Shown here piece by piece: positions 44,374 through 58,500 of a stretch of DNA of 64,000 nucleotides. A model generated the notes under the pieces. The model saw only the letters and a list, made by a program, of their open reading frames with translations, was not told the origin of the DNA and did no database searches. The translations under genes were made by a program, and so were the position numbers. Numbering within the stretch: the stretch's first letter is position 1; the number at the start of each line of letters is the position of its first letter. The DNA is from Leucaena leucocephala (lineage: Eukaryota > Streptophyta > Magnoliopsida > Fabales > Fabaceae), in the NCBI GenBank assembly GCA_037074615.1, contig CM073563.1:13996501-14060500 (forward strand), written 5' to 3'.

Positions 44374-45132
44374 GTCCATATAGGTCACAAAAGAGTCGTC
44401 AATTGTTTCAAGGTAGTTTTACGCAAATGTAGCAAAACTTTGGCACTTCACTTTTCTATAGTGATAACTCACCCCAATCTCAACTTTTAATACGAATTCT
44501 ATAACACCTATTTTCCTGAAGATATGGGTCTATGTAGGTCACGAAAGAGTTATCCATTGCCTCAAGGTACTTTTAGGCAAATGAAGCAAAACCTTGGCAC
44601 TTTTCTCGACCATAATGAAAAGTCCCCACCAATATCAACATTCAATATTCATTCTAGAATGCCACATTCCTTAAGATATAGGTCCATATAGGTCACAAAA
44701 GGGTCATCAGTTGTTTCAAAGTAGTTTTACTCAAATGTAGCAAAATTATTGAACTTTACTTGTCTATAGTTGTAAGTCAACCCCAATCTCAACTTTCAAC
44801 ATGAGTTCTAGAATGTCACTTCTCCAAAGATGTGGGTCCATGCAGGTCACAAAGTGTCATCCATTTTTTCAAAGTACTTTTTGCAAAATGTAGCGAAACT
44901 CTGGCACTTTTCCTGACTATAATGGAAAGTCCTCACCAATATCAACATTGAATATTCATTCTAGAATGCCACTTTCCTTAAGATATGGGTCCATATAGGT
45001 CACAAAAGAGTCGTCAATTGTTTCAAGGTTGTTTTATGCAAAAGTAGCATAACTTTGGGACTTTACTTGTCTATAGTGTTAACTAACCCCCAATCTCAAC
45101 TTTCAATATGAGTTCTAGAATGTCACTTCTCC

Positions 45133-46669
45133 AAAGATGTGGGTCCATGTAGGTCACAAAGTCTCATCCATTTTTTCAAAGTACTTTTAGGAAAATGTAG
45201 CGAAACTCTGGCACTTTTCCTGACCATAATGGAAAGTCCCCACCAATCTCTACTTTGAGTATGCATTCTGGAATGCCACTTTCCTTAAGATATGGGTCCA
45301 TATAGGTCACAAAAGAGTCATCAAATTTTTCAAGGTAGTTTTACGCAAATGTAGCAAAAGTTTGGCACTTTACTTTTCTATATTGATAACTCACCCCAAT
45401 CTCAACTTTTAATCCGAATTCTATAACACCTATTTTCCTGAAGATATGGGTCTATGTAGGTCACGAAAGAGTTATCCATTGGTTCAAGATACTTTTAGGC
45501 AAATGAAGCAAAACCTTGGCACTTTTCCCGACCATAATGAAAAGTCCCCACCAATATCAACATTGAATATTCATTCTAGAATGCCACATTCCTTAAGATA
45601 TGGGTCCATATAAGTCACAAAAGGGTCCTCAGTTGTTTCAAGGTAGTTTTACTCAAATGTAGCAAAATTATTGAACTTTACTTGTCTATAGTTGTAAGTC
45701 ACCCCCAATCTCAACTTTCAATATGAGTTCTAGAATGCCACTTCTCCAAAGATGTGGGTCCATGCAGGTCACAAAGTGTCATCCATTTTTTCAAAGTACT
45801 TTTAGCAAAATGTAGCGAAACTCTGGCACTTTTCCTGACCATAATGGAAAGTGCCCACCAATATCAACATTGAATATTCATTCTAGAATGCCACTTTCCT
45901 TAAGATATGGGTCCATATAGGTCACAAAAGAGTCGTTAATTGTTTCAAGGTAGTTTTACGCAAATGTAGCAAAACTTTGGCACTTCACTTTTCTATAGTG
46001 ATAACTCACCCCAATCTCAACTTTTAATACGAATTCTATAACACCTATTTTCCTGAAGATATGGGTCTATGTAGGTCACGAAAGAGTTATCCATTGCCTC
46101 AAGGTACTTTTAGGCAAATGAAGCAAAACCTTGGCACTTTTCCCGACCATAATGAAAAGTCCCCACCAATATCAACATTGAATATTCATTCTAGAATGCC
46201 ACATTCCTTAAGATATGGGTCCATATAAGTCACAAAAGGGTCATCAGTTGTTTCAAGGTAGTTTTACTCAAATGTAGCAAAATTATTGAACTTTACTTGT
46301 CTATAGTTGTAAGTCACCCCCAATCTCAACTTTCAATATGAGTTCTTGAATGCCACTTCTCCAAAGATGTGGGTCCATGCAGGTCACAAAGTGTCATCCA
46401 TTTTTTCAAAGTACTTTTAGCAAAATGTAGCGAAACTCTGGCACTTTTCCTGACCATAATGGAAAGTCCCCACCAATATCAGCATTGAATATTCATTCTA
46501 GAATGCCACTTTCCTTAAGATATGGGTCCATATAGGTCACAAAAGAGTCGTCAATTGTTTCAAGGTAGTTTTACGCAAATGTAGCAAAACTTTGGCACTT
46601 CACTTTTCTATAGTGATAACTCACCCCAATCTCAACTTTTAATACGAATTCTATAACACCTATTTTCCT
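45133..46669 (+). repeat. 1537-bp (10-monomer) duplicate of the copia insertion locus
   Basis: Rare variants at 34380-35154 (CTATATTGATAACT, AATCCGAATTC, a TTTCCTGAAGATATGG junction) recur at 45133-45905, and the DNA right of the element (44374 on) matches the DNA after 45905. With the 9214-bp element and its duplication subtracted, the offset is 1537 bp. The copia element therefore sits inside one copy of a tandem 10-monomer unit. Confidence 0.82.
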
Positions 46670-48360
46670 GAAGATATGGGTCTATGTAGGTCGCGAAAGA
46701 GTTATCCATTGCCTCAAGGTACTTTTAGGCAAATGAATCAAAACCTTGGCACTTTTCCCGACCATAATGAAAAGTCCCCACCAATATCAACATTGAATAT
46801 TCATTCTAGAATGCCACATTCCTTAAGATATGGGTCCATATAAGTCACAAAAGGGTCATCAGTTGTTTCAAGGTAGTTTTACTCAAATGTAGCAAAATTA
46901 TTGAACTTTACTTGTCTATAGTTGTAAGTCACCCCCAATCTCAACTTTCAATATGAGTGCTAGAATGCCACTTCTCCAAAGATGTGGGTCCATGCAGGTC
47001 ACAAAGTGTCGTCCATTTTTTCAAAGTACTTTTAGCAAAATGTAGTGAAACTCTGGCACTTTTCCTGACCATAATGGAAAGTCCCCACCAAAATCAACAT
47101 TGAATATTCATTCTAGAATGCCACTTTCCTTAAGATATGGGTCCATATGGATCACAAAAGAGTCCTCAATTGTTTCAAGGTAGTTTTACGCAAATGTAGC
47201 AAAACTTTGGCACTTCACTTTTCTATAGTGATAACTCACCCCAATCTCAACTTTTAATACGAATTCTATAACACCTATTTTCCTGAAGATATGGGTCTAT
47301 GTAGGTAACGAAAGAGTTATCCATTGCCTCAAGGTACTTTTAGGCAAATGAAGCAAAACCTTGGCACTTTTCCCGACCAAAATGAAAAGTCCCCACCAAT
47401 ATCAACATTGAATATTCATTCTAGAATGCCACATTCCTTAAGATATGGGTCCATATAAGTCACAAAAGGGCTATCAGTTGTTTCAAGGTAGTTTTACTCA
47501 AATGTAGCAAAATTATTGAACTTTACTTGTCTATAGTTGTAAGTCACCCCCAATCTCAACTTTCAATATGAGTTCTAGAATGCTACTTCTCCAAAGATGT
47601 GGGTCCATGCAGGTCACAAAGTGTCATCCATTTTTTCAAAGTACTTTTAGCAAAATGTAGCGAAACTCTGGCACTTTTCCTGACCATAATGGAAAGTCCC
47701 CACCAATATCAACATTGAATATTCATTCTAGAATGCCACTTTCCTTAAGATATGGGTCCATATAGGTCACAAAAGAGTCGTCAATTGTTTCAAGGTAGTT
47801 TTACGCAGATGTAGCAAAACTTTGGCACTTCACTTTTCTATAGTGATAACTCACCCCAATCTCAACTTTTAATACGAATTCTATAACACCTATTTTCCTG
47901 AAGATATGGGTCTATGTAGGTCACGAAAGAGTTATCCATTGCCTCAAGGTACTTTTAGGCAAATGAAGCAAAACCTTGGCACTTTTCTCGACCATAATGA
48001 AAAGTCCCCACCAATATCAACATTCAATATTCATTCTAGAATGCCACATTCCTTAAGATATAGGTCCATATAGGTCACAAAAGGGTCATCAGTTGTTTCA
48101 AAGTAGTTTTACTCAAATGTAGCAAAATTATTGAACTTTACTTGTCTATAGTTGTAAGTCAACCCCAATCTCAACTTTCAACATGAGTTCTAGAATGTCA
48201 CTTCTCCAAAGATGTGGGTCCATGCAGGTCACAAAGTGTCATCCATTTTTTCAAAGTACTTTTTGCAAAATGTAGCGAAACTCTGGCACTTTTCCTGACT
48301 ATAATGGAAAGTCCTCACCAATATCAACATTGAATATTCATTCTAGAATGCCACTTTCCT
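45901..48360 (+). repeat. 4-monomer (F-G-H-I) HOR of 615 bp, four tandem copies
   Basis: The F monomer landmark TAAGATATGGGTCCATATAG starts at 45901, 46516, 47131, 47746 and 48361, exactly 615 bp apart (the 47131 copy has a small change). Copies are nearly identical. This is a local amplification of four of the ten variants. Confidence 0.92.
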
Positions 48361-51300
48361 TAAGATATGGGTCCATATAGGTCACAAAAGAGTCGTCAAT
48401 TGTTTCAAGGTTGTTTTATGCAAAAGTAGCATAACTTTGGGACTTTACTTGTCTATAGTGTTAACTCACCCCTAATCTCAACTTTCAATATGAGTTCTAG
48501 AACGTTACTTTTCTTAAGATGTGGGTCCATGTAGGTTTTAAAAGTGTCATCCATTTTTTCATAGTAGTTTTAGGCAAAGTAGCGAAACTCTGGCACTTTT
48601 CTAGACCATACTGAAAAATCCCCCCAATCTCTACTTTGAGTATGCGTTTTGGAATGCTACTTTCCTTACGATATGGGTCTATATAGGTCACAAAAGAGTC
48701 ATCAATTGTTTCAAGGTAGTTTTACGCAAATGTAGCAAAACTTTGGCACTTTACTTTTCTATAGTGATAACTTCACCCCAATCTCAACTTTTAATACGAA
48801 TTCTATAACACCTATTTTCCATAAGATATAGGTCCATGTAGGTCACGAAAGAGTTATCCATTGTTTCAAGGAACTTTTAGGTAAATGCAGCAAAACCTTG
48901 GCACTTTTCCCGACCATAATGAAAAGTCCCCACCAATATCAACATTGAATATTCATTCTAGAATGCCACATTCCTCAAGATATGAGTCCATATAGGTCAC
49001 AAAATGGTCATCAATTGTTTCTAGTTTGACTCAAATCGAGCAAAATTATTGAACTTGTCTATACTTGTAACTCACCCCCAATCTCAACTTTCAATATGAG
49101 TTCTAGAATGTCACTGCTCCAAAGATGTGGGTCCATGTAGGTCATAAAGTGTCATCCATTTTTTCAAAGTACTTTTAGGAAAATGTAACGAAACTCTGGC
49201 ACTTTTCCTGACCATAATGGAAAGTCCCCACCAATCTCTACTTTGAGTATGCATTCTGGAATGCCACTTTCCTTAACATATGGGTCCATATAGATCACAA
49301 AAGAGTCGTCAATTGTTTCAAGGTAGTTTTACGCAAATGTAGCAAAACTTTGGCACTTTACTTTTCTATAGTGATAACTTCACCCCAATCTCAACTTTTA
49401 ATACGAATTCTATAACACCTATTTTCCATAAGATATAGGTCCATGTAGGTCACGAAAGAGTTATCCATTGTTTCAAGGAACTTTTAGGTAAATGCAGCAA
49501 AACCTTGGCACTTTTCCCGACCATAATGAAAAGTCCCCACCAATATCAACATTGAATATTCATTCTAGAATGCCACATTCCTCAAGATATGGGTCCATGT
49601 AGGTCACAAAAGGGTCATCAATTGTTTCTAGTTTGACTCAAATGGAGCAAAATTATTGAACTCTTCTATACTTGTAACTCACCCCCAATCTCAACTTTCA
49701 ATATGAGTTCTAGAATGTCACTTCTCCAAAGATGTGGGTCCATGCAGGTCACAAAGTGTCATCCATTTTTTCAAAGTACTTCTAGGAAAATGTAGCGAAA
49801 CTCTGGCACTTTTCCTGACCATAATGGAAATTCCCCACCAATATCAACAATGAACATTCATTCTAGAATGCCACTTTCCTTAAGATATGGGTCCATATAG
49901 GTCACAAAAGAGTCGTCAATTGTTTCAAGGTAGTTTTACGCAAATGTAGCAAAACTTTGGCACTTCACTTTTCTATAGTGATAACTCACCCCAATCTCAA
50001 CTTTTAATACGAATTCTATAACACCTATTTTCCTGAGGATATGGGTCTATGTAGGTCACGAAAGAGTTATCCATTGCTTCAAGATACTTTTAGGCAAATG
50101 AAGCAAAACCTTGGCACTTTTCCCGACCATAATGAAAAGTCCCCACCAATATCAACATTGAATATTCATTCTAGAATGCCACATTCCTTAAGATATGGGT
50201 CCATATAGGTCACAAAAGGGTCATCAGTTGTTGCAAGGTAGTTTTACTCAAATGTAGCAAAATTATTGAACTTTACTTGTCTATAGTTGTAAGTCACCCC
50301 CAATCTCAACTTTCAAAATGAGTTCTAGAATGCCACTTCTCCAAAGATGTGGGTCCATCCAGGTCACAAAGTGTCATCCATTTTTTCAAAGTACTTTTAG
50401 CAAAATGTAGCGAAACTCTGGCACTTTTCCTGACCAAAATGGAAAGTCCCCACCAATATCAACATTGAATATTCATTCTAGAATGCCACTTTCCTTAAGA
50501 TATGGGTCCATATAGGTCACAAAAGAGTCCTCAATTGTTTCAAGGTAGTTTTACGCAAAAGTAGCAAAACTTTGGGACTTTACTTGTCTATAGTGATAAG
50601 TCACCCCAATCTCAACTTTTAATACGAATTCTATAACACCTATTTTCCTTAAGATATGGGTCTATGTAGGTCACGAAAGAGTTATCCATTGTTTCAAGCT
50701 ACTTTTAGGCAAATGAAGCAAAACCTTGGCACTTTCCCCGACCATAATGAAAAGTCCCCACCAATATCAACATTGAATATTCTTTCTAGAATGCCACATT
50801 CCTTAAGATATGGGTCCATATAGGTCACAAAAGGGTCATCAATTGTTTCTAGTTTGACTCAAATGGAGCAAAATTATTTAACTTGTCTATACTTGTAACT
50901 CACCCCCAATCTCAACTTTCAATATGAGTCCTAGAATGTCACTTCTCCAAAGATGTGGGTCCATGTAGGTCACAAAGTGTCATCCATTTTTTCAAAGTAC
51001 TTTTAGCAAAATGTAGCGAAACTCTGGCACTTTTCCGGACCATAATGGAAATTCCCCACCAATATCAACATTGAACATTCATTCAAGAATGCCACTTTTA
51101 TTAAGATATGGGTCCATATAGGTCACAAAAGAGTCGTCAATTGTTTCAAGGTAGTTTTACGCAAATGTAGCAAAACTTTGGCACTTCACTTTTCTATAGT
51201 GATAACTCACCCCAATCTCAACTTTTAATACAAATTCTATAACACCTATTTTCCTTAAGATATGGGTCTATGTAGGTCACGGAAGAGTTATCCATTGTTT

Positions 51301-52599
51301 CAAGGAAGTTTTACGCAAAAGTAGCAAAACTTTGGGACTTTACTTGTCTATAGTGATAACTCACCCCCAATCTCAACCTTCAATATGAGTTCTAGAACGT
51401 TACTTTTCTTAAGATGTGGGTCCATGTAGGTTGCAAAAGTGTCATCCATTTTTTCAAAGTAGTTTTAGGCAAAGTAGCGAAACTCTGGCACTTTTCTCGA
51501 CCATACTGAAAAATCCCCCCAATCTCTACTTTGAGTATGCGTTCTGGAATGCTACTTTCCTTAAGATATGGGTCTATATAGGTCACAAAAGAGTCATCAA
51601 TTGTTTCAAGGTAGTTTTACGCAAATGTAGCAAAACTTTGGCACTTTACTTTTCTATAGTGATAACCTCACCCCAATCTCAACTTTTAATACGAATTCTA
51701 TAACACCTATTTTCCTTAAGATATGGGTCCATGTAGGTCACGTAAGAGTTATCCATTGTTTCAAGGAACTTTTAGGTAAATGCAGCAAAACCTTGGCACC
51801 TTTCCCGACCATAATGAAAAGTCCCCACCAATATCAACATTGAATATTCATTCTAGAATGCCACATTCCTCAAGATATGGGTCCATATAGGTCACAAAAG
51901 GGTCATCAATTGTTTCTAGTTTGACTCAATGGAGCAAAATTATTGAACTAGTCTATAGTTGTAAGTCACCCCCAATCTCAACTTTCAATATGAGTTCTAG
52001 AATGTCACTGCTCTAAAGATGTGGGTCCATGTAGGTCACAAAGTGTCATCCATTTTTTCAAAGTACTTTTAGGAAAATGTAGCGAAACTCTGGCACTTTT
52101 CCTGACCATAATGGAAATTCCCCACCAATATCAACATTGAACATTCATTCTAGAATGCCACTTTCCTTAAGATATGGGTCCATATAGGTCACAAAAGAGT
52201 CGTCAATTGTTTCAAGGTAGTTTTACGCAAATGTAGCAAAACTTTGGCACTTCACTTTTCTATAGTGATAACTCACCCCAATCTCAACGTTTAATACGAA
52301 TTCTATAACACCTATTTTCCTTAAGATATGGTTCTATGTAGGTCACGGAAGAGTTATCCATTGTTTCAAGGTACTTTTAGGCAAATGAAGCAAAACCTTG
52401 GCACTTTTCCCGACCATAATGAAAAGTCCCCACCAATATCAACATTGAATATTCATTCTAGAATGCCACATTCCTTAAGATATGGGTCCATATAGGTCAC
52501 AAAAGGGTCATCAGTTGTTTCAAGGTAGTTTTACTCAAATGTAGCAAAATTATTGAACTTTACTTGTCTATACTTGTAACTCACCCCCAATCTCAACCT

Positions 52600-55500
52600 T
52601 CAATATGAGTTCTAGAATGTCACTTCTCCAAAGATGTGGGTCCATGCAGGTCACAAAGTGTCATCCATTTTTTCAAAGTACTTTTAGCAAAATGTAGCGA
52701 AACTCTGGCACTTTTCCTGCCCATAATGGAAAGTCCCCACCAATATCAACATTGAATATTCATTCTAGAATGCCACTTTCCTTAAGATATGGGTCCATAT
52801 AGGTCACAAAAGAGTCCTCAATTGTTTCAAGGTAGTTTTACGCAAAAGTAGCAAAACTTTGGGACTTTACTTGTCTATAGTGATAACTCACCCCCAATCT
52901 CAACCTTCAATATGCGTTCTAGAACGTTACTTTTCTTAAGATGTGGGTCCATGTAGGTCGCAAAAGTGTCATCCATTTTTTTGAAGTAGTTTTAGGCAAA
53001 GTAGGGAAACTCTGGCACTTTTCTCGACCATACTGAAAAATCCCCCCAATATCTACTTTGAGTATGCGTTCTGGAAGGCTACTTTCCTTAAGATATGGGT
53101 CTATATAGGTCACAAAAGAGTCATCAACTGTTTCAAGGTAGTTTTACGCAAATGTAGGGAAACTGTGGCACTTTACTTTTCTATAGTGATAACCTCACCC
53201 CAATCTCAACTTTTAATACGAATTCTATAACACCTATTTTCCTTAAGATGTGGGTCCATGTAGGTCACGAAAGAGTTATCCATTGTTTCAAGGAACTTTT
53301 AGGTAAATGCAGCAAAACCTTGGCACTTTTCCCGACCATAATGAAAAGTCCCCACCAATATCAACATTGAATATTCATTCTAGAATGCCACATTCCTCAA
53401 GATATGGGTCTATATAGGTCACAAAAGGGTCATCAATTGTTTGTAGTTTGACTCAAATGGAGCAAAATTATTGAACTTGTCTATACTTGTAACTCACCCC
53501 CAATCTCAACTTTCAATATGAGTTCTAGAATGTCACTTCTCCAAAGATGTGGGTCCATGTAGGTCACAAAGTGTCATCCATTTTTTCAAAGTACTTTTAG
53601 GAAAATGTAGCGAAACTCTGGCACTTTTCCTGACCATAATGGAAATTCCCCACCAATATCAACATTGAACATTCATTCAAGAATGCCACTTTCCTTAAGA
53701 TATGGGTCCATATAGGTCACAAAAGAGTCGTCAATTGTTTCAAGGTAGTTTTACGCAAATGTAGCAAAACATTGGCACTTCACTCTTCTATAGTGATAAC
53801 TCACCCCATTCTCAACTTTTAATACGAATTCTATAACACCTATTTTCCTTAAGATATGGGTCTATGTAGGTCACGGAAGAGTTATCCATTGTTTCAAGGT
53901 ACTTTTAGGCAAATGAAGCAAAACCTTGGCACTTTTGCCGACCATAATGAAAAGTCCCCACCAATATCAACATTGAATATTCATTCTAGAATGCCACATT
54001 CCTTAAGATATGGGTCCATATAGGTCGCAAAAGGGTCATCAGTTATTTCAAGGTAGTTTTACTCAAATGTAACAAAATTATTGAACTTTACTTGACAATA
54101 GTTGTAAGTCACCCCCAATCTCAACCTTCAATTTGAGTTCTAGAATGTCACTTCTCCAAAGATGTGGGTCCATGCATGTCACAAAGTGTCATCCATTTTT
54201 TCAAAGTACTTTTAGGAAAATGTAGCGAAACTCTGGCACTTTTCCTGACCATAATGGAAATTCCCCACCAATATCAACATTGAACATTCATTCAAGAATG
54301 CCACGTTCCTTAAGATATGGGTCCATATAGGTCACAAAAGAGTCGTCAATTGTTTCAAGGTAGTTTTACGCAAATGTAGCAAAACTTTGGCACTTCACTC
54401 TTCTATAGTGATAACTCACCCCATTCTTAACTTTTAATACGAATTCTATAACACCTATTTTCCTTAAGATATGGGTCTATGTAGGTCACGGAAGAGTTAT
54501 CCATTCTTTCAAGGTACTTTTAGGCAAATGAAGCAAAACCTTGGCGCTTTTGCCGACCATAATGAAAAGTCCCCAGCAATATCAACATTGAATATTCATT
54601 CTAGAATGCCACATTCCTTAAGATATGGGTCCATATAGGTCACAAAAGGGTCATCAGTTGTTTCAAGGTAGTTTTACTCAAATGTAGCAAAATTATTGAA
54701 CTTTACTTGTCTATACTTGTAACTCACCCCCAATCTCAACCTTCAATATGAGTTCTAGAATGTCACTTCTCCAAAGATGTGGGTCCATGTAGGTCACAAA
54801 GTGTCAGCCATTTTTTCAAAGTACTTTTAGGAAAATGTAGCGAAACTCTGGCACTTTTCCTGACCATAATGGAAAGTCCCCACCAATATCAACATTGAAT
54901 ATTCATTCTAGAATGCCACTTTCCTTAAGATATGGGTCCATATAGGTCACAAAAGAGTCCTCAATTGTTTCAAGGTAGTTTTACGCAAAAGTAGCAAAAC
55001 TTTAGGACTTTACTTGTCTATAGTGATAACTCACCCCCAATCTCAAGCTTCAGTATGAGTTCTAGAACGTTACTCTTCTTAAGATGTGGGTCCATGTAGG
55101 TCGCAAAAGTGTCATCCATTTTTTCGAAGTAGTTTTAGGCAAAGTAGCGAAACTCTGGCACTTTTCTCGACCATACTGAAAAATCCCCCCAATCTCTACT
55201 TTGAGTATGCGTTCTGGAAGGCTACTTTCCTTAGGATATGGGTCTATATAGGTCACAAAAGAGTCATCGACTGTTTCAAGGTAGTTTTACGCAAATGTAG
55301 CGAAACTTTGGCGCTTTACTTTTCTATAGTGATAACCTCACCCCAATCTCAACTTTTAATACGAATTCTATAACACCTATTTTCCTTAAGATGTGGGTCC
55401 ATGTAGGTCACGAAAGAGTTATCCATTGTTTCAAGGAACTTTTAGGTAAATGCAGCAAAACCTTGGCACTTTTCCCGACCATAATGAAAAGTCCCCACCA

Positions 55501-58500
55501 ATATCAACATTGAATATTCATTGTAGAAGGCCACATTCCTCAAGATATGGGTCCATATAGGTCATAAAAGGGTCATCAATTGTTTGTAGTTTGACTCAAA
55601 TGGAGCAAAATTGTTGAACTTGTCTATACTTGTAACTCACCCCCAATCTCAACTTTCAATATGAGTTCTAGAATGTCACTTCTCCAAAGATGTGGGTCCC
55701 GTAGGTCACAAAGTGTCATCCACTTTTTCAAAGTACTTTTAGGAAAATGTAGCGAAACTCTGGCACTTTTCCTGACCATAATGGAAATTCCCCACCAATA
55801 TCAACATTGAACATTCATTCAAGAATGCCACTTTCCTTAAGATATGGGTCCATATAGGTCACAAAAGAGTCGTCAATTGTTTCAAGGTAGTTTTACGCAA
55901 ATGTAGCAAAACTTTGGCACTTCACTCTTCTATAGTGATAACTCACCCCATTCTCAACTTTTAATACGAATTCTATAACACCTATTTTCCTTAAAATATG
56001 GGTCTATGTAGGTCACGGAAGAGTTATCCATTCTTTCAAGGTACTTTTAGGCAAATGAAGCAAAACCTTGGCACTTTTCCCGACCATAATGAAAAGTCCC
56101 CACCAATATCAACATTGAATATTCATTCTAGAATGCCACATTCCTTAAGATATGGGTCCATATAGGTCACAAAAGGGTCATCAGTTGTTTCAAGGTAGTT
56201 TTACTCAAATGTAGCAAAATTATTGAACTTTACTTGTCTATACTTGTAACTCACCCCCAATCTCAACCTTCAATATGAGTTCTAGAATGTCACTTCTCCA
56301 AAGATGTGGGTCCATGCAGGTCACAAAGTGTCATCCATTTTTTCAAAGTACTTTTAGCAAAATGTAGCGAAACTCTGGCACTTTTCCTGCCCATAATGGA
56401 AAGTCCCCACCAATATCAACATTGAATATTCATTCTAGAATGCCACTTTCCTTAAGATATGGGTCCATATAGGTCACAAAAGAGTCCTCAATTGTTTCAA
56501 GGTAGTTTTACGCAAAAGTAGCAAAACTTTGGGACTTTACTTGTCTATAGTGATAACTCACCCCCAATCTCAACCTTCAATATGCGTTCTAGAACGTTAC
56601 TTTTCTTAAGATGTGGGTCCATGTAGGTCGCAAAAGTGTCATCCATTTTTTCGAAGTAGTTTTAGGCAAAGTAGGGAAACTCTGGCACTTTTCTCGACCA
56701 TACTGAAAAATCCCCCCAATCTCTACTTTGAGTATGCGTTCTGGAAGGCTACTTTCCTTAAGATATGGGTCTATATAGGTCACAAAAGAGTCATCAACTG
56801 TTTCAAGGTAGTTTTACGCAAATGTAGGGAAACTGTGGCACTTTACTTTTCTATAGTGATAACCTCACCCCAATCTCAACTTTTAATACGAATTCTATAA
56901 CACCTATTTTCCTTAAGATGTGGGTCCATGTAGGTCACGAAAGAGTTATCCATTGTTTCAAGGAACTTTTAGGTAAATGCAGCAAAACCTTGGCACTTTT
57001 CCCGACCATAATGAAAAGTCCCCACCAATATCAACATTGAATATTCATTCTAGAATGCCACATTCCTCAAGATATGGGTCTATATAGGTCACAAAAGGGT
57101 CATCAATTGTTTGTAGTTTGACTCAAATGGAGCAAAATTATTGAACTTGTCTATACTTGTAACTCACCCCCAATCTCAACTTTCAATATGAGTTCTAGAA
57201 TGTCACTTCTCCAAAGATGTGGGTCCATGCAGGTCACAAAGTGTCATCCATTTTTTCAAAGTACTTTTAGCAAAATGTAGCGAAACTCTGGCACTTTTCC
57301 TGACCATAATGGAAATTCCCCACCAATATCAACATTGAACATTCATTCAAGAATGCCACTTTCCTTAAGATATGGGTCCATATAGGTCACAAAAGAGTCG
57401 TCAATTGTTTCAAGGTAGTTTTACGCAAATGTAGCAAAACTTTGGCACTTCACTCTTCTATAGTGATAACTCACCCCATTCTCAACTTTTAATACGAATT
57501 CTATAACACCTATTTTCCTTAAGATATGGGTCTATGTAGGTCACGGAAGAGTTATCCATTGTTTCAAGGTACTTTTAGGCAAATGAAGCAAAACCTTGGC
57601 ACTTTTGCCGACCATAATGAAAAGTCCCCACCAATATCAACATTGAATATTCATTCTAGAATGCCACATTCCTTAAGATATGGGTCCATATAGGTCACAA
57701 AAGGGTCATCAGTTGTTTCAAGGTAGTTTTACTCAAATGTAGCAAAATTATTGAACTTTACTTGTCTATAGTTGTAAGTCACCCCCAATCTCAACCTTCA
57801 ATATGAGTTCTAGAATGTCACTTCTCCAAAGATGTGGGTCCATGCAGGTCACAAAGTGTCATCCATTTTTTCAAAGTACTTTTAGCAAAATGTAGCGAAA
57901 CTCTGGCACTTTTCCTTACCATAATGGAGATTCCCCACCAATATCAACATTGAACATTCATTCAAGAATGCCACTTTCCTTAAGATATGGGTCCATATAG
58001 GTCACAAAAGAGTCGTCAATTGTTTCAAGGTAGTTTTACGTAAATGTAGCAAAACTTTGGCACTTCACTCTTCTATAGTGATAACTCACCCCATTCTCAA
58101 CTTTTAATACGAATTCTATAACACCTATTTTCCTTAAGATATGGGTCTATGTAGGTCACGGAAGAGTTATCCATTGTTTCAAGGTACTTTTAGGCAAATG
58201 AAGCAAAACCTTGGCACTTTTCCCGACCATAATGAAAAGTCCCCACCAATATCAACATTGAATATTCATTCTAGAATGCCACATTCCTTAAGTTATGGGT
58301 CCATATAGGTCACAAAAGGGTCATCAGTTGTTTCAAGGTAGTTTTACTCAAATGTAGCAAAATTATTGAACTTTACTTGTCTATAGTTGTAAGTCACCCC
58401 CAATCTCAACCTTCAATATGAGTTCTAGAATGTCACTTCTCCAAAGATGTGGGTCCATGCAGGTCACAAAGTGTCATCCATTTTTTCAAAGTACTTTTAG

